Source: Xylanimonas protaetiae
Lineage (GTDB): Bacteria; Actinomycetota; Actinomycetes; Actinomycetales; Cellulomonadaceae
Length of the DNA: 64,000 nt
Reading direction: 5' to 3'
Assembly: GCF_004135385.1 (NCBI RefSeq)
Contig: NZ_CP035493.1
Location: forward strand, 372,001-436,000
The position numbers and the translations under genes are program-made. Below the pieces are notes generated by a model. It searched no databases. It worked only from the letters and a program-made list of their open reading frames with translations, and was not told the origin of the DNA. Positions 53,632-62,700 of this stretch are shown in pieces. Positions within the stretch are counted from its first letter, which is position 1, and the number at the start of each line of letters is the position of its first letter.

Positions 53632-56115
53632 TCAGAGGACGGCCGCCACGCGGACCGTCGTGCCCGCCGGGGCGTACGGGACCGTGCGGCCCTCGATCGG
53701 GGCGCCGTCGACCGTGAGCGATGCTCGCCTGCCTGGGGTGCCGCTGTTCGTGACCGTGATCTCGTAGGTCGCGCCGCGGGCCACGCGCGTGACCGTGAAC
53801 TCCGGCAGGTCGGGGCCGAGCTGCGGGTCGACGACGAGGCCGTCGAAGTCGGGGCGCACCCCGAGCAGGTACTGCGACACCGTGACGAAGTTCCAGGCGG
53901 CCGTGCCGGTCAGCCACGAGTTCTTCGCCTCGCCGTGACGCACGGCCTCCTTGCCCGCGATCATCTGGGCGTACACGTACGGCTCCAGCTTGTGGACGTC
54001 GGAGATGTCCTCGCGGTAGGCGGGCGTGATGCGCTTGTAGTGGTCGAACGCGCTCGCACCGGCGCCGGCCACCGTCTCGGCGATGATGACCCACGGGTTG
54101 TTGTGGCAGAAGATGCCGCCGTTCTCCTTGTAGCCCGGCGGGTACGTGGAGACCTCGCCCATGTGCACCTGGTAGGTGGTGTACGCGGGGTACTGGAGCA
54201 CCATGCCGTGGTCCGTGCCGAGCATCTCCTCGACCGCCGTGAGCGCCTTGCCCGCGGGCGAGGCGGCCCACTGCGGCGACGTCGGGTCCGTGGACTCGAC
54301 ACCCACGCCGGCCATGATCGCGAAGCCCTGCGGCTCGATCCAGATCTTGCCCTCGTCGTGGGCGTCGGTGCCGATCGGGTTGCCGTAGTAGTCGTAGGCG
54401 CGCAGGAACCAGCGGCCGTCCCAGCCGTCGGTGAGCAGGGCCTGCGTCATGGCCTCGACGGCGTCGGCGGCCCGCGTGGCCTGCGCCTCGTCGCCGCGGT
54501 GCCGCGCGAGCGCGACGAACTCCTTGCCGTAGAGCACGAACTGCGCGGCGATGAAGGTCGACTCCGCGACGCCGCCCGTCTTGTTGCCGGTGGTCTGGAA
54601 CGACTCGCCCGGCGTCGTCGAGAAGCAGTTGAGGTTGAGGCAGTCGTTCCAGTCGGCACGCCCGATGAGCGGCAGCCCGTGCGGTCCCAGGTGCGTCAGC
54701 ACGTGGTCGACCGACTTCACCAGGTGCTCGAACAGCGGCACCTCGGAGCCCTCGGCGTTGTCGAACGGCACGGGCTCGTCGAGGATGCCCCAGTCGCCGG
54801 TCTCCTTGATGTACGCGGCCACACCGCCCACGAGCCACATCGGGTCGTCGTTGAAGCCCGAGCCCAGGTTGTGGTTCCCGCGCTTCGTCAGCGGCTGGTA
54901 CTGGTGGTACGCCGAGCCGTCCGGGAACTGCGTCGACGCGATGTCGACGATGCGCTCGCGCGCCCGCTCCGGGACCAGGTGCACGAAGCCGAGCAGGTCC
55001 TGCGACGAGTCGCGGAAGCCCATGCCGCGGCCCATGCCCGTCTCGAAGAACGACGCCGAGCGGGACATGTTGAACGTGACCATGCACTGGTACTGGTTCC
55101 AGATGTTGACCATCCGGTCGAGCTTCTCGTCCGACGACCGCACCGAGTACGACGAGAGCAGGTTGGTCCAGTGCTCCTTCAGCGCGGTCACGGCGGCGTC
55201 CACGGACGCGCCCGTGGCGAACCGCTCGAGCAGCGCGTGCGCACGCTGCTTGTCGACGACCTGGTGGGCGTCGTCGGCCCACTTCTCCTCGTCCGGGTTC
55301 TCGACGTAGCCCAGGACGATGACGACGTCCTTGCTCTCGCCCGGGGCGAGCTCGACGTCGACCTGGAACGAGCCGACCGGGTACCAGCCCGACGCGACCG
55401 AGTTCGCGGCCTTGCCCGCGCGCGGCACCGCGGCCTCGCCCAGGTAGTTGTAGGCGCCCACGAACGTGTCGCGGTCCGTGTCGAAGCCGGCGGCCGGCAC
55501 GTTCACGCCGAAGACGGCGTAGTGGTCGCGGCGCTCGCGGTACTCGGTGCGGTGGTAGATCGCGGAGCCGCCCGACGGCGTCGTCTCCTCGACCTCGACC
55601 TCGCCGATCGACAGGTTGCGCTGGTAGTTGGTCTGGTCGTCCTCGGCGTTCCAGAGGCAGAACTCGACGTAGGGGAACGCCTGGAAGGACTTCGGGGCGT
55701 CCGAGGTGTTGGTGAACGTGACCTTCTGGAGCTCGGCGGTCTCGCCCAGCGGTACCAGGAACGTGGACTCGACGCGCAGGCCGCCGCGCTCGCCCGTGAT
55801 GGTCGAGTAGCCCAGGCCGTGGCGGGCCTCGAAGTGGTCGAGGTCGGCCTTGACGGGCAGCCAGGACGGCGTCCAGACGTCCCCGCCGTCGTTGACGAAC
55901 AGGTAGCGGCCGCCGACGTCGGTGGGGATGTTGTTGTAGCGGTAGCGCGTGAGGCGGCGCAGCTTCGCGTCGCGGTAGAACGAGTACCCGCCGGCCTGGT
56001 GGCTCAGGAGCGAGAAGAACTGCTCCGACCCGAGGTAGTTGATCCACGGGTACGGCGTGTGGGGCGTCGTGATGACGTACTCACGCGCCGAGTCGTCGAA
56101 GTGGCCGTAACGCAT
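53632..56115 (-). CDS. cbp: GH94 cellobiose phosphorylase
   Basis: The 827-residue enzyme splits cellobiose with phosphate to glucose-1-phosphate and glucose, saving one ATP compared with hydrolysis. MRYGHFDDSAREYVITTPHTPYPWINYLG is the characteristic N-terminus; WTPSWLPVK lies near 82 and the GMGFRDSSQDLLG active-site loop near 365. The catalytic aspartate is in IGRADWNDCLNLNCFS near 490, and GKIWIEPQGFAIMAG and KENGGIFCHNNPWV follow. Length and motifs match Cellulomonas cellobiose phosphorylases (about 822 residues). ATG 56115 follows GGAGGCGCAACG. Two CebR-like operators lie 41 and 75 bases upstream, so it shares regulation with the uptake operon. No signal peptide is present, so it is cytosolic. 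Confidence 0.94.
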   Translation of the reverse strand: MRYGHFDDSAREYVITTPHTPYPWINYLGSEQFFSLLSHQAGGYSFYRDAKLRRLTRYRYNNIPTDVGGRYLFVNDGGDVWTPSWLPVKADLDHFEARHGLGYSTITGERGGLRVESTFLVPLGETAELQKVTFTNTSDAPKSFQAFPYVEFCLWNAEDDQTNYQRNLSIGEVEVEETTPSGGSAIYHRTEYRERRDHYAVFGVNVPAAGFDTDRDTFVGAYNYLGEAAVPRAGKAANSVASGWYPVGSFQVDVELAPGESKDVVIVLGYVENPDEEKWADDAHQVVDKQRAHALLERFATGASVDAAVTALKEHWTNLLSSYSVRSSDEKLDRMVNIWNQYQCMVTFNMSRSASFFETGMGRGMGFRDSSQDLLGFVHLVPERARERIVDIASTQFPDGSAYHQYQPLTKRGNHNLGSGFNDDPMWLVGGVAAYIKETGDWGILDEPVPFDNAEGSEVPLFEHLVKSVDHVLTHLGPHGLPLIGRADWNDCLNLNCFSTTPGESFQTTGNKTGGVAESTFIAAQFVLYGKEFVALARHRGDEAQATRAADAVEAMTQALLTDGWDGRWFLRAYDYYGNPIGTDAHDEGKIWIEPQGFAIMAGVGVESTDPTSPQWAASPAGKALTAVEEMLGTDHGMVLQYPAYTTYQVHMGEVSTYPPGYKENGGIFCHNNPWVIIAETVAGAGASAFDHYKRITPAYREDISDVHKLEPYVYAQMIAGKEAVRHGEAKNSWLTGTAAWNFVTVSQYLLGVRPDFDGLVVDPQLGPDLPEFTVTRVARGATYEITVTNSGTPGRRASLTVDGAPIEGRTVPYAPAGTTVRVAAVL

Positions 56116-56155
56116 CGTTGCGCCTCCAGGGCGTCGTAAGCGAGAAGAAGGGGTG

Positions 56156-56169
56156 TGGGAGCGTTCCCA
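56156..56169. promoter_or_regulatory. CebR-like operator TGGGAGCGTTCCCA
   Basis: This LacI-type operator lies 41 bases before the cellobiose phosphorylase start and has one asymmetric base at the centre. Confidence 0.87.
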
Positions 56170-56189
56170 CGATCGCGCCGATCATAGCG

Positions 56190-56203
56190 TGGAAGCGATT
56201 CCA
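56190..56203. promoter_or_regulatory. CebR-like operator TGGAAGCGATTCCA
   Basis: This is the second operator before the phosphorylase, with its centre 34 bases from that of the first. Both flanks match the TGG(A/G)A...TCCCA pattern of the cebE operators. Confidence 0.83.
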
Positions 56204-56242
56204 GCCAACCACGCCGTCGTGATCGGGGCCAGGGAAGACGAA

Positions 56243-56275
56243 CGCGGGGTGGCCGCCCAAGGCGACCACCCCGCG
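56243..56275 (-). terminator. Hairpin terminator after the APC permease
   Basis: CGCGGGGTGG (56243-56252) pairs with CCACCCCGCG (56266-56275), with an inner CGCC/GGCG stem, 10 bases beyond the permease stop. Confidence 0.75.
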
Positions 56276-56285
56276 AACGCTGAGG

Positions 56286-57902
56286 TCAGGGGCGCGGCTC
56301 GGCGCCGAGGCTCCCCTGACGCGCCTCGCGGTAGTCCGCCGCGATGTCCTGCGGGTGCTTGTGCAGCTGCGAGCTGCGGTAGCCGTACGCGAAGTAGATG
56401 ACGAACCCGACGGCGAGCCAGACCACGAACCGCACCCAGGTCTCGACGTCGAGCTGGAGCATGAGCCAGATGCACGCGACGCCGGAGATGATCGGCAGCG
56501 CGGGCGACCACGGCACGCGGAAGTGGTCCGTCTCCTCCTTGCCCTCGATCGCGAGGGCCTTCTTCCGGCGCGCCCGCAGGATCGGGACGCCGAAGCTCAC
56601 GAGCACGAACGCGGAGAGCGTGCCGATGTTGACCATGTTGCCCAGCACGTCGACCTTCGTGAAGGCCGTGACGAGGGCGATGAGGACCGCGCCGCCGACC
56701 TGGAGGCGCACCGGGGTGCCGAAGCGCTCGGAGGTCTTCGAGAGGCTGCGCGGCAGCAGGCCGTCGCGCGACATCGCGAACACGACGCGCGTGAGGCCGA
56801 GCATGAGCACCATGACCACGGTGGTCAGGCCCACGAGGATGCCGACGGCGATGACCTTGGTGGCCCACTCGGGCGCGTTCGGCTGGAGCTGGAACGCCGT
56901 GATGATCGTGGCGGACGCGCCGCCGTCGGGCGTCGCGTCGCGCAGCTGCTGCGGCGTCGCCATCCCGGACAGCGCGAGCGAGACCAGGATGTACAGCACC
57001 GTGGTGATGGCGAGGCCGCCGAGGATGCCGCGGGGCACGTTGCGGCGCGGGTCCCGCGTCTCCTCCGCGGCGGTGGCGACGACGTCGAAGCCGATGAACG
57101 CGAAGAACACCGTGCCGGCGCCCGCGAGGATGCCGAACACGCCGCCGACCGACAGCTCGGCGCCGGAGAAGAACGAGAACAGCGTCTGCGTCCACACGGT
57201 GCCGTGCGTCGCGGACTCGCCGAAGGACTCGGTCGACGGGATGAACGGGCTCAGCCGCGACGCGGAGAAGTAGGAGAAGCCGACGACGATGATCAGCAGC
57301 ACGATGCCGACCTTGATCGCGGTGAGCACGCCCGTGAACCGCGTCGAGAGCTTGGTGCCGATCGTGAGCATCGCTGCGAGGACGGCGATGAGCACCACGG
57401 TGCCCCAGTCGAACGTGATGCCGCCGGGCAGCTGGACGGTGTTGTGGATCCCCGAGGCGACGCCGTGCTCGTCGACGCCACCCAGCCCGAACAGGTTGAG
57501 CACGTTGTCGAGGTACAGGCCCCACGCCTTGGCGACGACGCCCGAGGCGAAGAACATCTCGAGGATGAGGTCCCAGCCGATGATCCAGGCGACGAGCTCG
57601 CCCATCGACGCGTAGGAGAACGTGTACGCCGAGCCCGCGACCGGCATGTGCGACGCGAACTCGGCGTAGCACAGGGCCGCCAGGGCGCACACGACGCCCG
57701 CGATGACGAAGGACAGCACGACGGCGGGGCCCGTCTGGGTGGCCGAGACCATCGCGGCCTTCGAGAAGATGCCCGCGCCGATGACCACGGAGATCCCGAG
57801 GACCACGAGGTCCCAGGCGCCGAGGGTGCGGCGGAGGTGGCGTTCCGGCTCGTCGGATGCGGCGATCGTGGCTTCGATCGACCGCCGGCGCATGAGCTGC
57901 AT
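56286..57902 (-). CDS. APC-superfamily cationic/neutral amino acid permease
   Basis: The 538-residue transporter has 12 or more helices. LGAWDLVVLGISVVIGAGIFSKA near residue 28 is the APC substrate-binding TM1 motif (GxGIF). SGVVCALAALCYAEFASHMPVAGSAYTFSYASMGE-like (CYAEFASHMPVAGSAYTFSY) follows, FFAFIGFDVVATAAEE near 265 is TM6, and FAMSRDGLLPRSL near 395 is a conserved cytoplasmic loop. This pattern is typical of the cationic amino acid transporter (CAT) branch, such as YfnA. ATG 57902 is preceded by AGGAGAGG; the frame extends upstream to 58034 without a ribosome site. A hairpin terminator follows. The substrate is not determined. Confidence 0.88.
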   Translation of the reverse strand: MQLMRRRSIEATIAASDEPERHLRRTLGAWDLVVLGISVVIGAGIFSKAAMVSATQTGPAVVLSFVIAGVVCALAALCYAEFASHMPVAGSAYTFSYASMGELVAWIIGWDLILEMFFASGVVAKAWGLYLDNVLNLFGLGGVDEHGVASGIHNTVQLPGGITFDWGTVVLIAVLAAMLTIGTKLSTRFTGVLTAIKVGIVLLIIVVGFSYFSASRLSPFIPSTESFGESATHGTVWTQTLFSFFSGAELSVGGVFGILAGAGTVFFAFIGFDVVATAAEETRDPRRNVPRGILGGLAITTVLYILVSLALSGMATPQQLRDATPDGGASATIITAFQLQPNAPEWATKVIAVGILVGLTTVVMVLMLGLTRVVFAMSRDGLLPRSLSKTSERFGTPVRLQVGGAVLIALVTAFTKVDVLGNMVNIGTLSAFVLVSFGVPILRARRKKALAIEGKEETDHFRVPWSPALPIISGVACIWLMLQLDVETWVRFVVWLAVGFVIYFAYGYRSSQLHKHPQDIAADYREARQGSLGAEPRP

Positions 57903-58058
57903 GCGGGTACCTCTCCTGCTCGTTCGCATCGTGCGCAGCGCGTCGAGACGTCGGCGGTGCGCAGAGCGCCGGGGTTGCGGGCGCCGCAAGACCCTACCGT
58001 AGTGATCTCGAATCGTGAACGGGGCGTTCAGCATGTGAGTAGGGAACCCCCGTCGCCG

Positions 58059-59621
58059 TCACACCAGGACGGCGGCCTTCGCGTCGGCGCCCTCGGCGGG
58101 CCACAGCTCGTCGTACGGCCGGCCCGTGAGCTGCTCGGCGACCGCGCGAGCCTCGGGCGCGGCATCGGCCTTGGCGCCGCCGGCCTCGAGCCGGTCGATC
58201 TCGGCGCGGAGCACGGCGTGCGACGCGGCGTCGAGGCGGAAGAGCCGCGAGACGACGAACGCGACCAGGATGAGGACGGCGGGAGCGAGCACGGTGACCA
58301 GCACGACGGTGTGCAGCGCGCCCGCCGTCTGCGCGACCGGCTCGCCGTCGGACCCGGGCGAGACGAACCCGCCGAGCTCGAGCAGCCAGCCCACCAGCAG
58401 CGTGGCGAGCGCGCCCGTCGACTTGCGGCCGAAGGTCATGACGGCCGCGTAGATGCCCGCCCGGTCCTTGCCCGTCATGACGCGGTCGACGTCGGGGATG
58501 AACGGGAACACGTTCCAGGGCGTGAACTCGAGCAGCGCGCGGCCCGCCTGGTAGACGACGTTGACCACGACGAGCAGCACGACGACGGCGCCCGGCCGCA
58601 GCAGGTAGATCGCGCCCGTGGCCACGAGGGACAGCAGGATCAGCGAGTACGACGTCGCCCACAGGAAGCGCGGGCCCTTCCGCACCATGAGGAAGCCCGC
58701 GACGACCGTGACGGGCAGGCCGACGATCGACAGGGTCTGCAGGATGAAGCCCATCTGCTCGCCGTCGGGGATCGTCACCGCGTAGACCGTGAAGAACGTC
58801 AGCGCCGAGGCGTACACGTCCTTGCCGGTGAAGGAGAACAGGTAGATCGTCAGGTGCTTGCGGAAGCTCGCGTTGCGGAACGTCGAGCCGAAGTCGCGCA
58901 GGGTGGTGGCGACGGCCTCGCGCGCGGTCAGCCGCGGGCGGGCATCGAGCTCGGCGACGAGCTCGGGCGTCAGCTCGCGCTCCCACGTCGTCAGGTAGGT
59001 GGTGAGCACGGCCGCGCCGAACAGGACGGCGAAGATCGTGCCGGTGATGGTGAACGCGTGCGGGTTGCCCGTCTCCTTGACCATCGCGGGCACGAAGAAG
59101 ACGACGAACGTGCCGGTCGCCGAGAGGAACATGCGCGTCGAGCTGAGCTTGGTGCGCTGGGTGTAGTCGTCGGTCATCTCGGTGGGCAGCGTCTCCCACG
59201 GGATGAGGATGAACGCCATGACGATCTCGACGGCCAGGTAGACCACGAGGTAGTACCAGAAGCCCCCGCCCGAGACCCACAGCAGCGGGAAGACGACCAG
59301 CAGCGCGGGCACCCCCACCAGCAGGAAGAAGTGCCGGCGGCCGAACCGGCGTCCGAGCCGGGTGCGGTAGAAGTTGTCGGTCGCCGGGCCGATGAGCAGC
59401 GACGCGACGGCGTCCACGATGCGGGCGACGAACAGGATGGTCGCGCTCTCGCCGACGCTGACGCCGCCGTACGTCGTGAAGAAGTACAGCATCAGGCCGC
59501 CGACGATGGTGTTCCAGCCGCCGCCCATGAAGTCCAGCACGCCGAAGCCGAGGCTCCGGGCCAGGGTGATGGGCCGCGCGGTGTACACCCGCGCCGTCGT
59601 CAGGTCCTTCGTCGTGCTCAC
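58059..59621 (-). CDS. GPH-type MFS sugar:cation symporter
   Basis: This 520-residue transporter has 12 helices of the glycoside-pentoside-hexuronide family. LGFGVLDFMGGGWNTIVGG near residue 22, IVDAVASLLIGPATDNF near 75 and RRFGRRHFFLLVGVPALL near 95 correspond to the GPH helix 2-3 loop. IPWETLPTEMTDDYTQRTKLSS near 150 is a family hallmark. The C-terminus carries a charged tail with EIDRLEAGGAKADAAPEARA. GTG 59621 is the likely start. The gene sits between putA and the APC permease on the same strand, with a possible LacI-like site upstream, so carbohydrate uptake is more likely than proline uptake. The sugar is unknown. Confidence 0.83.
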   Translation of the reverse strand: MSTTKDLTTARVYTARPITLARSLGFGVLDFMGGGWNTIVGGLMLYFFTTYGGVSVGESATILFVARIVDAVASLLIGPATDNFYRTRLGRRFGRRHFFLLVGVPALLVVFPLLWVSGGGFWYYLVVYLAVEIVMAFILIPWETLPTEMTDDYTQRTKLSSTRMFLSATGTFVVFFVPAMVKETGNPHAFTITGTIFAVLFGAAVLTTYLTTWERELTPELVAELDARPRLTAREAVATTLRDFGSTFRNASFRKHLTIYLFSFTGKDVYASALTFFTVYAVTIPDGEQMGFILQTLSIVGLPVTVVAGFLMVRKGPRFLWATSYSLILLSLVATGAIYLLRPGAVVVLLVVVNVVYQAGRALLEFTPWNVFPFIPDVDRVMTGKDRAGIYAAVMTFGRKSTGALATLLVGWLLELGGFVSPGSDGEPVAQTAGALHTVVLVTVLAPAVLILVAFVVSRLFRLDAASHAVLRAEIDRLEAGGAKADAAPEARAVAEQLTGRPYDELWPAEGADAKAAVLV

Positions 59622-59710
59622 GTCTGCCTCGCCTCGTCGCTCGGGTCGTGCGTCCGGGCCCCCTCGGCCGGACGTCCCGCGTGACTCTCGCCACGCGGCG
59701 AGTGACCGTA

Positions 59711-59732
59711 GCAAACATTCCTGCAAACGTTC
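59711..59732. promoter_or_regulatory. Direct repeat GCAAAC(A/G)TTC upstream of the symporter
   Basis: GCAAACATTC (59711-59720) and GCAAACGTTC (59723-59732) are 12 bases apart, one helical turn. The second half contains AACGTT, the core of many LacI-family operators. It lies about 90 bases before the symporter start, in an otherwise GC-rich gap, and may be the site of a regulator encoded elsewhere. Confidence 0.45.
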
Positions 59733-59739
59733 TCATCCG

Positions 59740-62700
59740 TCAGCGGCGCACGTGGCCGTAGCGGTGCCGCGTGCGGCTGACGGCCTGCTCGCGCAGGAAC
59801 GCGAGCAGCTCACGCTCGCCCGACGCGACGACGGGAGCGTCGAGCACGGTCGTCGTGCCCGGGTGGGCGGCGGCCGCCGCGCGCAGCCCGGGCGCAGCCC
59901 CGACCACCCGGATCCGGCCTCCGACCTGCCCGGACGCGACCGCGGCGGCGAAGTCCGCGTCGCTCGCCGGAGCCTCGTGCGGCACGCCCCAGCCGTGGTC
60001 CGCGGCGGGCACGACGACGGCGGGCACCCCGGCGCGGCGCGCGGCCGCGAGCACCCGGCTGACCTCCACGGGCAGCGCCCCGTCCCCCACCCGGACGGTC
60101 ACCCGGTCGACGGGGCGCATCCGGAACGTGTTCTCCTCGGCGCGCAGGCCCGACGGGTCGTGCCCGGCGGCGAGGTGGGCCCAGGCGCGCTCGTCGTCGG
60201 CCTCGGCCCAGGCGAGCCAGGCGGCCGGGTCGGCGGTGCGCGAGGGGACGTCCGCGGCGTCGGACCACGCGCCGAGCTGGGCGACGTAGTGCGGGCCGCC
60301 CGCCTTGGCGCCGGGGCCGACGCTGGAGGCCTTCCACCCGCCGAACGGCTGGCGGCGGACGACGGCGCCCGTGATGTGGCGGTTGACGTAGAGGTTGCCC
60401 GCCTCGACGCGGTCGCACCACGTGGCGACCTCGTCGTCGTCGAGCGAGTGCAGGCCCGCGGTGAGGCCGAACGCGACGCCGTTCTGCAGGGCGATCGCGG
60501 CGTCGAGGTCGTCGGCCGTCATGAGGCCGAGCACGGGGCCGAAGACCTCGGTGAGGTGGAAGAACGAGCCGGGCGCGACGCCCTCGCGCAGGCCGGGCGT
60601 CCACAGGCGCTGCGGGTCGAGGCCCGCCGCGGCGGCCTCGGCGTCGAGGCGGCGGGGGCGCACCAGCCAGGTCTCGCCGTCCTCGAGCGTCGTGAGCGCG
60701 CGCTCCAGCTTGCCCGCGGCGGGCTCGGTGAGCGGGCCCATCACCGTGGCCAGGTCGGTGGCCGGGCCGACGCGCAGCGAGCGCACGGCGTCGACGAGCT
60801 GGCGGCGGAACCGCTCGCCGGTCGGCGTGGACGGGTCGCCGACCGGGCCGACGAGGATCGCGAGCGAGGCCGCGGAGCACTTCTGCCCGGCGTGGCCGAA
60901 GGCGCTGCGCACCAGGTCGGCTACCGCGAGGTCGAGGTCGGCCGACGGCGTGACGACGATCGCGTTCTTGCCGCTGGTCTCGGCCAGCACGGGGCGCTCG
61001 GGCTTCCAGCCGGCGAACAGCTCGGCCGTCTCGATCGACCCGGTGAGGATGACGCGGGCGACGTCGTCGTGCGTGACGAGGTGGCGGGCGACGCCGCGGT
61101 CGTGCACGCGCAGGAACTGGACGAGGTGCCGGGACTGCCCGGGCGTCAGGCCCGTGGCGGCGGCGGCGTCGAGCAGGCCCGCGTGGATCGCCTCGATCGC
61201 GAGCTCGAAGCAGCGCGGGGTGGGCGAGGCGGGCTTGGCGAGCACCACGGACCCGGCCGCGAGCGCCGCGAGCACGCCGCCGGCGGGGATGGCGACGGGG
61301 AAGTTCCACGGCGGAGTCACCAGGGTGACGCCGTCGGGGGTGAACCGGGCGCCGGGGACGTCGTCGAGCGCGCGGGCCGAGCGGGAGTAGTAGTGCGCGA
61401 AGTCGACGGCCTCGCTGACCTCGGGGTCGGCCTCGGCGACGGTCTTGCCCGCCTCGTGGACCATGGCGGCGACGAGGTCGGCGCGGCGCTCCTCGAGACG
61501 GGCTCCGACGGCGTCCAGCCCGGCCGCGCGGGCGGCGGGCGGCACGGCGGCCCACGCGCGCTGGACCTCGACGGCGCGGGCCACGGCGTCGTCGACGGCG
61601 GCGGTGGTGCCGAGCGGTGCGGCCTTGACGGGAACGAACCCGCTGGCCGCCCGGTCGAGGATGCGCCGGGCGAACGCCCGGTTCACGGCAAGGGCGGGAT
61701 CAATGTCAACGGCGTTGGAAAACCCGCGGAACCCCCCGTCGAGCGACCCTGAATGTCCGGAGTTCGGGGGCGTATCGCGGACATCCAGGGTCGCTCGACC
61801 GTGGTTGGCCGGGGTGGGTGGGGGCTGGGGGTGGGGGTGGCGGCGGGGGGCGACGTCGGCGGGCGTGTACGGGACGGCCGCCGCGACCGACGCGCGGAAG
61901 GCCGTCTCCTGGGCGGCCATCGCTCCGGCGCCGAGGGCCGTCACCGCGTGGAGGAAGTTCTGCGGGGCGGCGTTCTCCTCGAGCCGCCGCACCAGGTAGC
62001 TGATGGCGACGTCGAAGTCCTGCGGGCGGACCACGGGTGTGTAGAGCACCACCCGGCCACCGTGCGGGGTGACCTCGTCGCGCACCGCATGGGCCTCGGC
62101 GGGGGCCATGCCCTGCAGCATCTCCAGGTCGAGCGCCTCCATGACGTCGCGTCCGCGGGCGACGAGCACGGCGAGGGCCAGGTCGAACAGGTTGTGGGAC
62201 GCGACGCCGAGGCGCACCGCGCGGGTGCGCCCGGGCGTGAGCGCGGCGTCGAGGATGCGCAGGTAGTTGGCGTCGACGGCGGGCTTCGTGTCGTACGGGG
62301 CCGGGGCCCAGCCGTGCAGCTCGGCCTCCACGTGCTCCATCGCCAGGTTGGCGCCCTTGACGAGGCGCACCTTGACGCGGGCGCCGCCGCGCGCGACCCG
62401 CTCGGCGGCGAACGCGGTGAGCTCGTCGAGCGCGCCCAGGGCGTCGGGCAGGTAGGCCTGGAGCACGATGCCCGCCTCGAGCCCGCGGAGCTCGTCGCGG
62501 CCCAGGACGTCCTGGAACACCGCGGTGGTCAGCGCGAGGTCGCGGTACTCCTCCATGTCGAGGTTGAGGAACACGCCGTGCTCCTGCGCCGCGCGGTAGA
62601 GCGGCAGCAGCCGCGCGACGACGCGCTCGCGCGAGCCCTCCAGGTCCCAGGTGACGAGCTGCGCGGCGACCGAGGAGACCTTGACCGACACGTAGTCGAC

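Noticed and set aside
52460-56047. A 1,195-codon open frame on the minus strand over cebR and the GH94 gene
   Set aside because: It is a high-GC shadow frame, rich in Arg, Pro and Gly with no domain. The real genes in the other frames have full motifs and ribosome sites.
56355-59684. A 1,109-codon open frame on the plus strand opposite the APC and GPH transporters
   Set aside because: It has shadow composition (runs of RR, DD and EE) and lies antisense to two clear membrane proteins.
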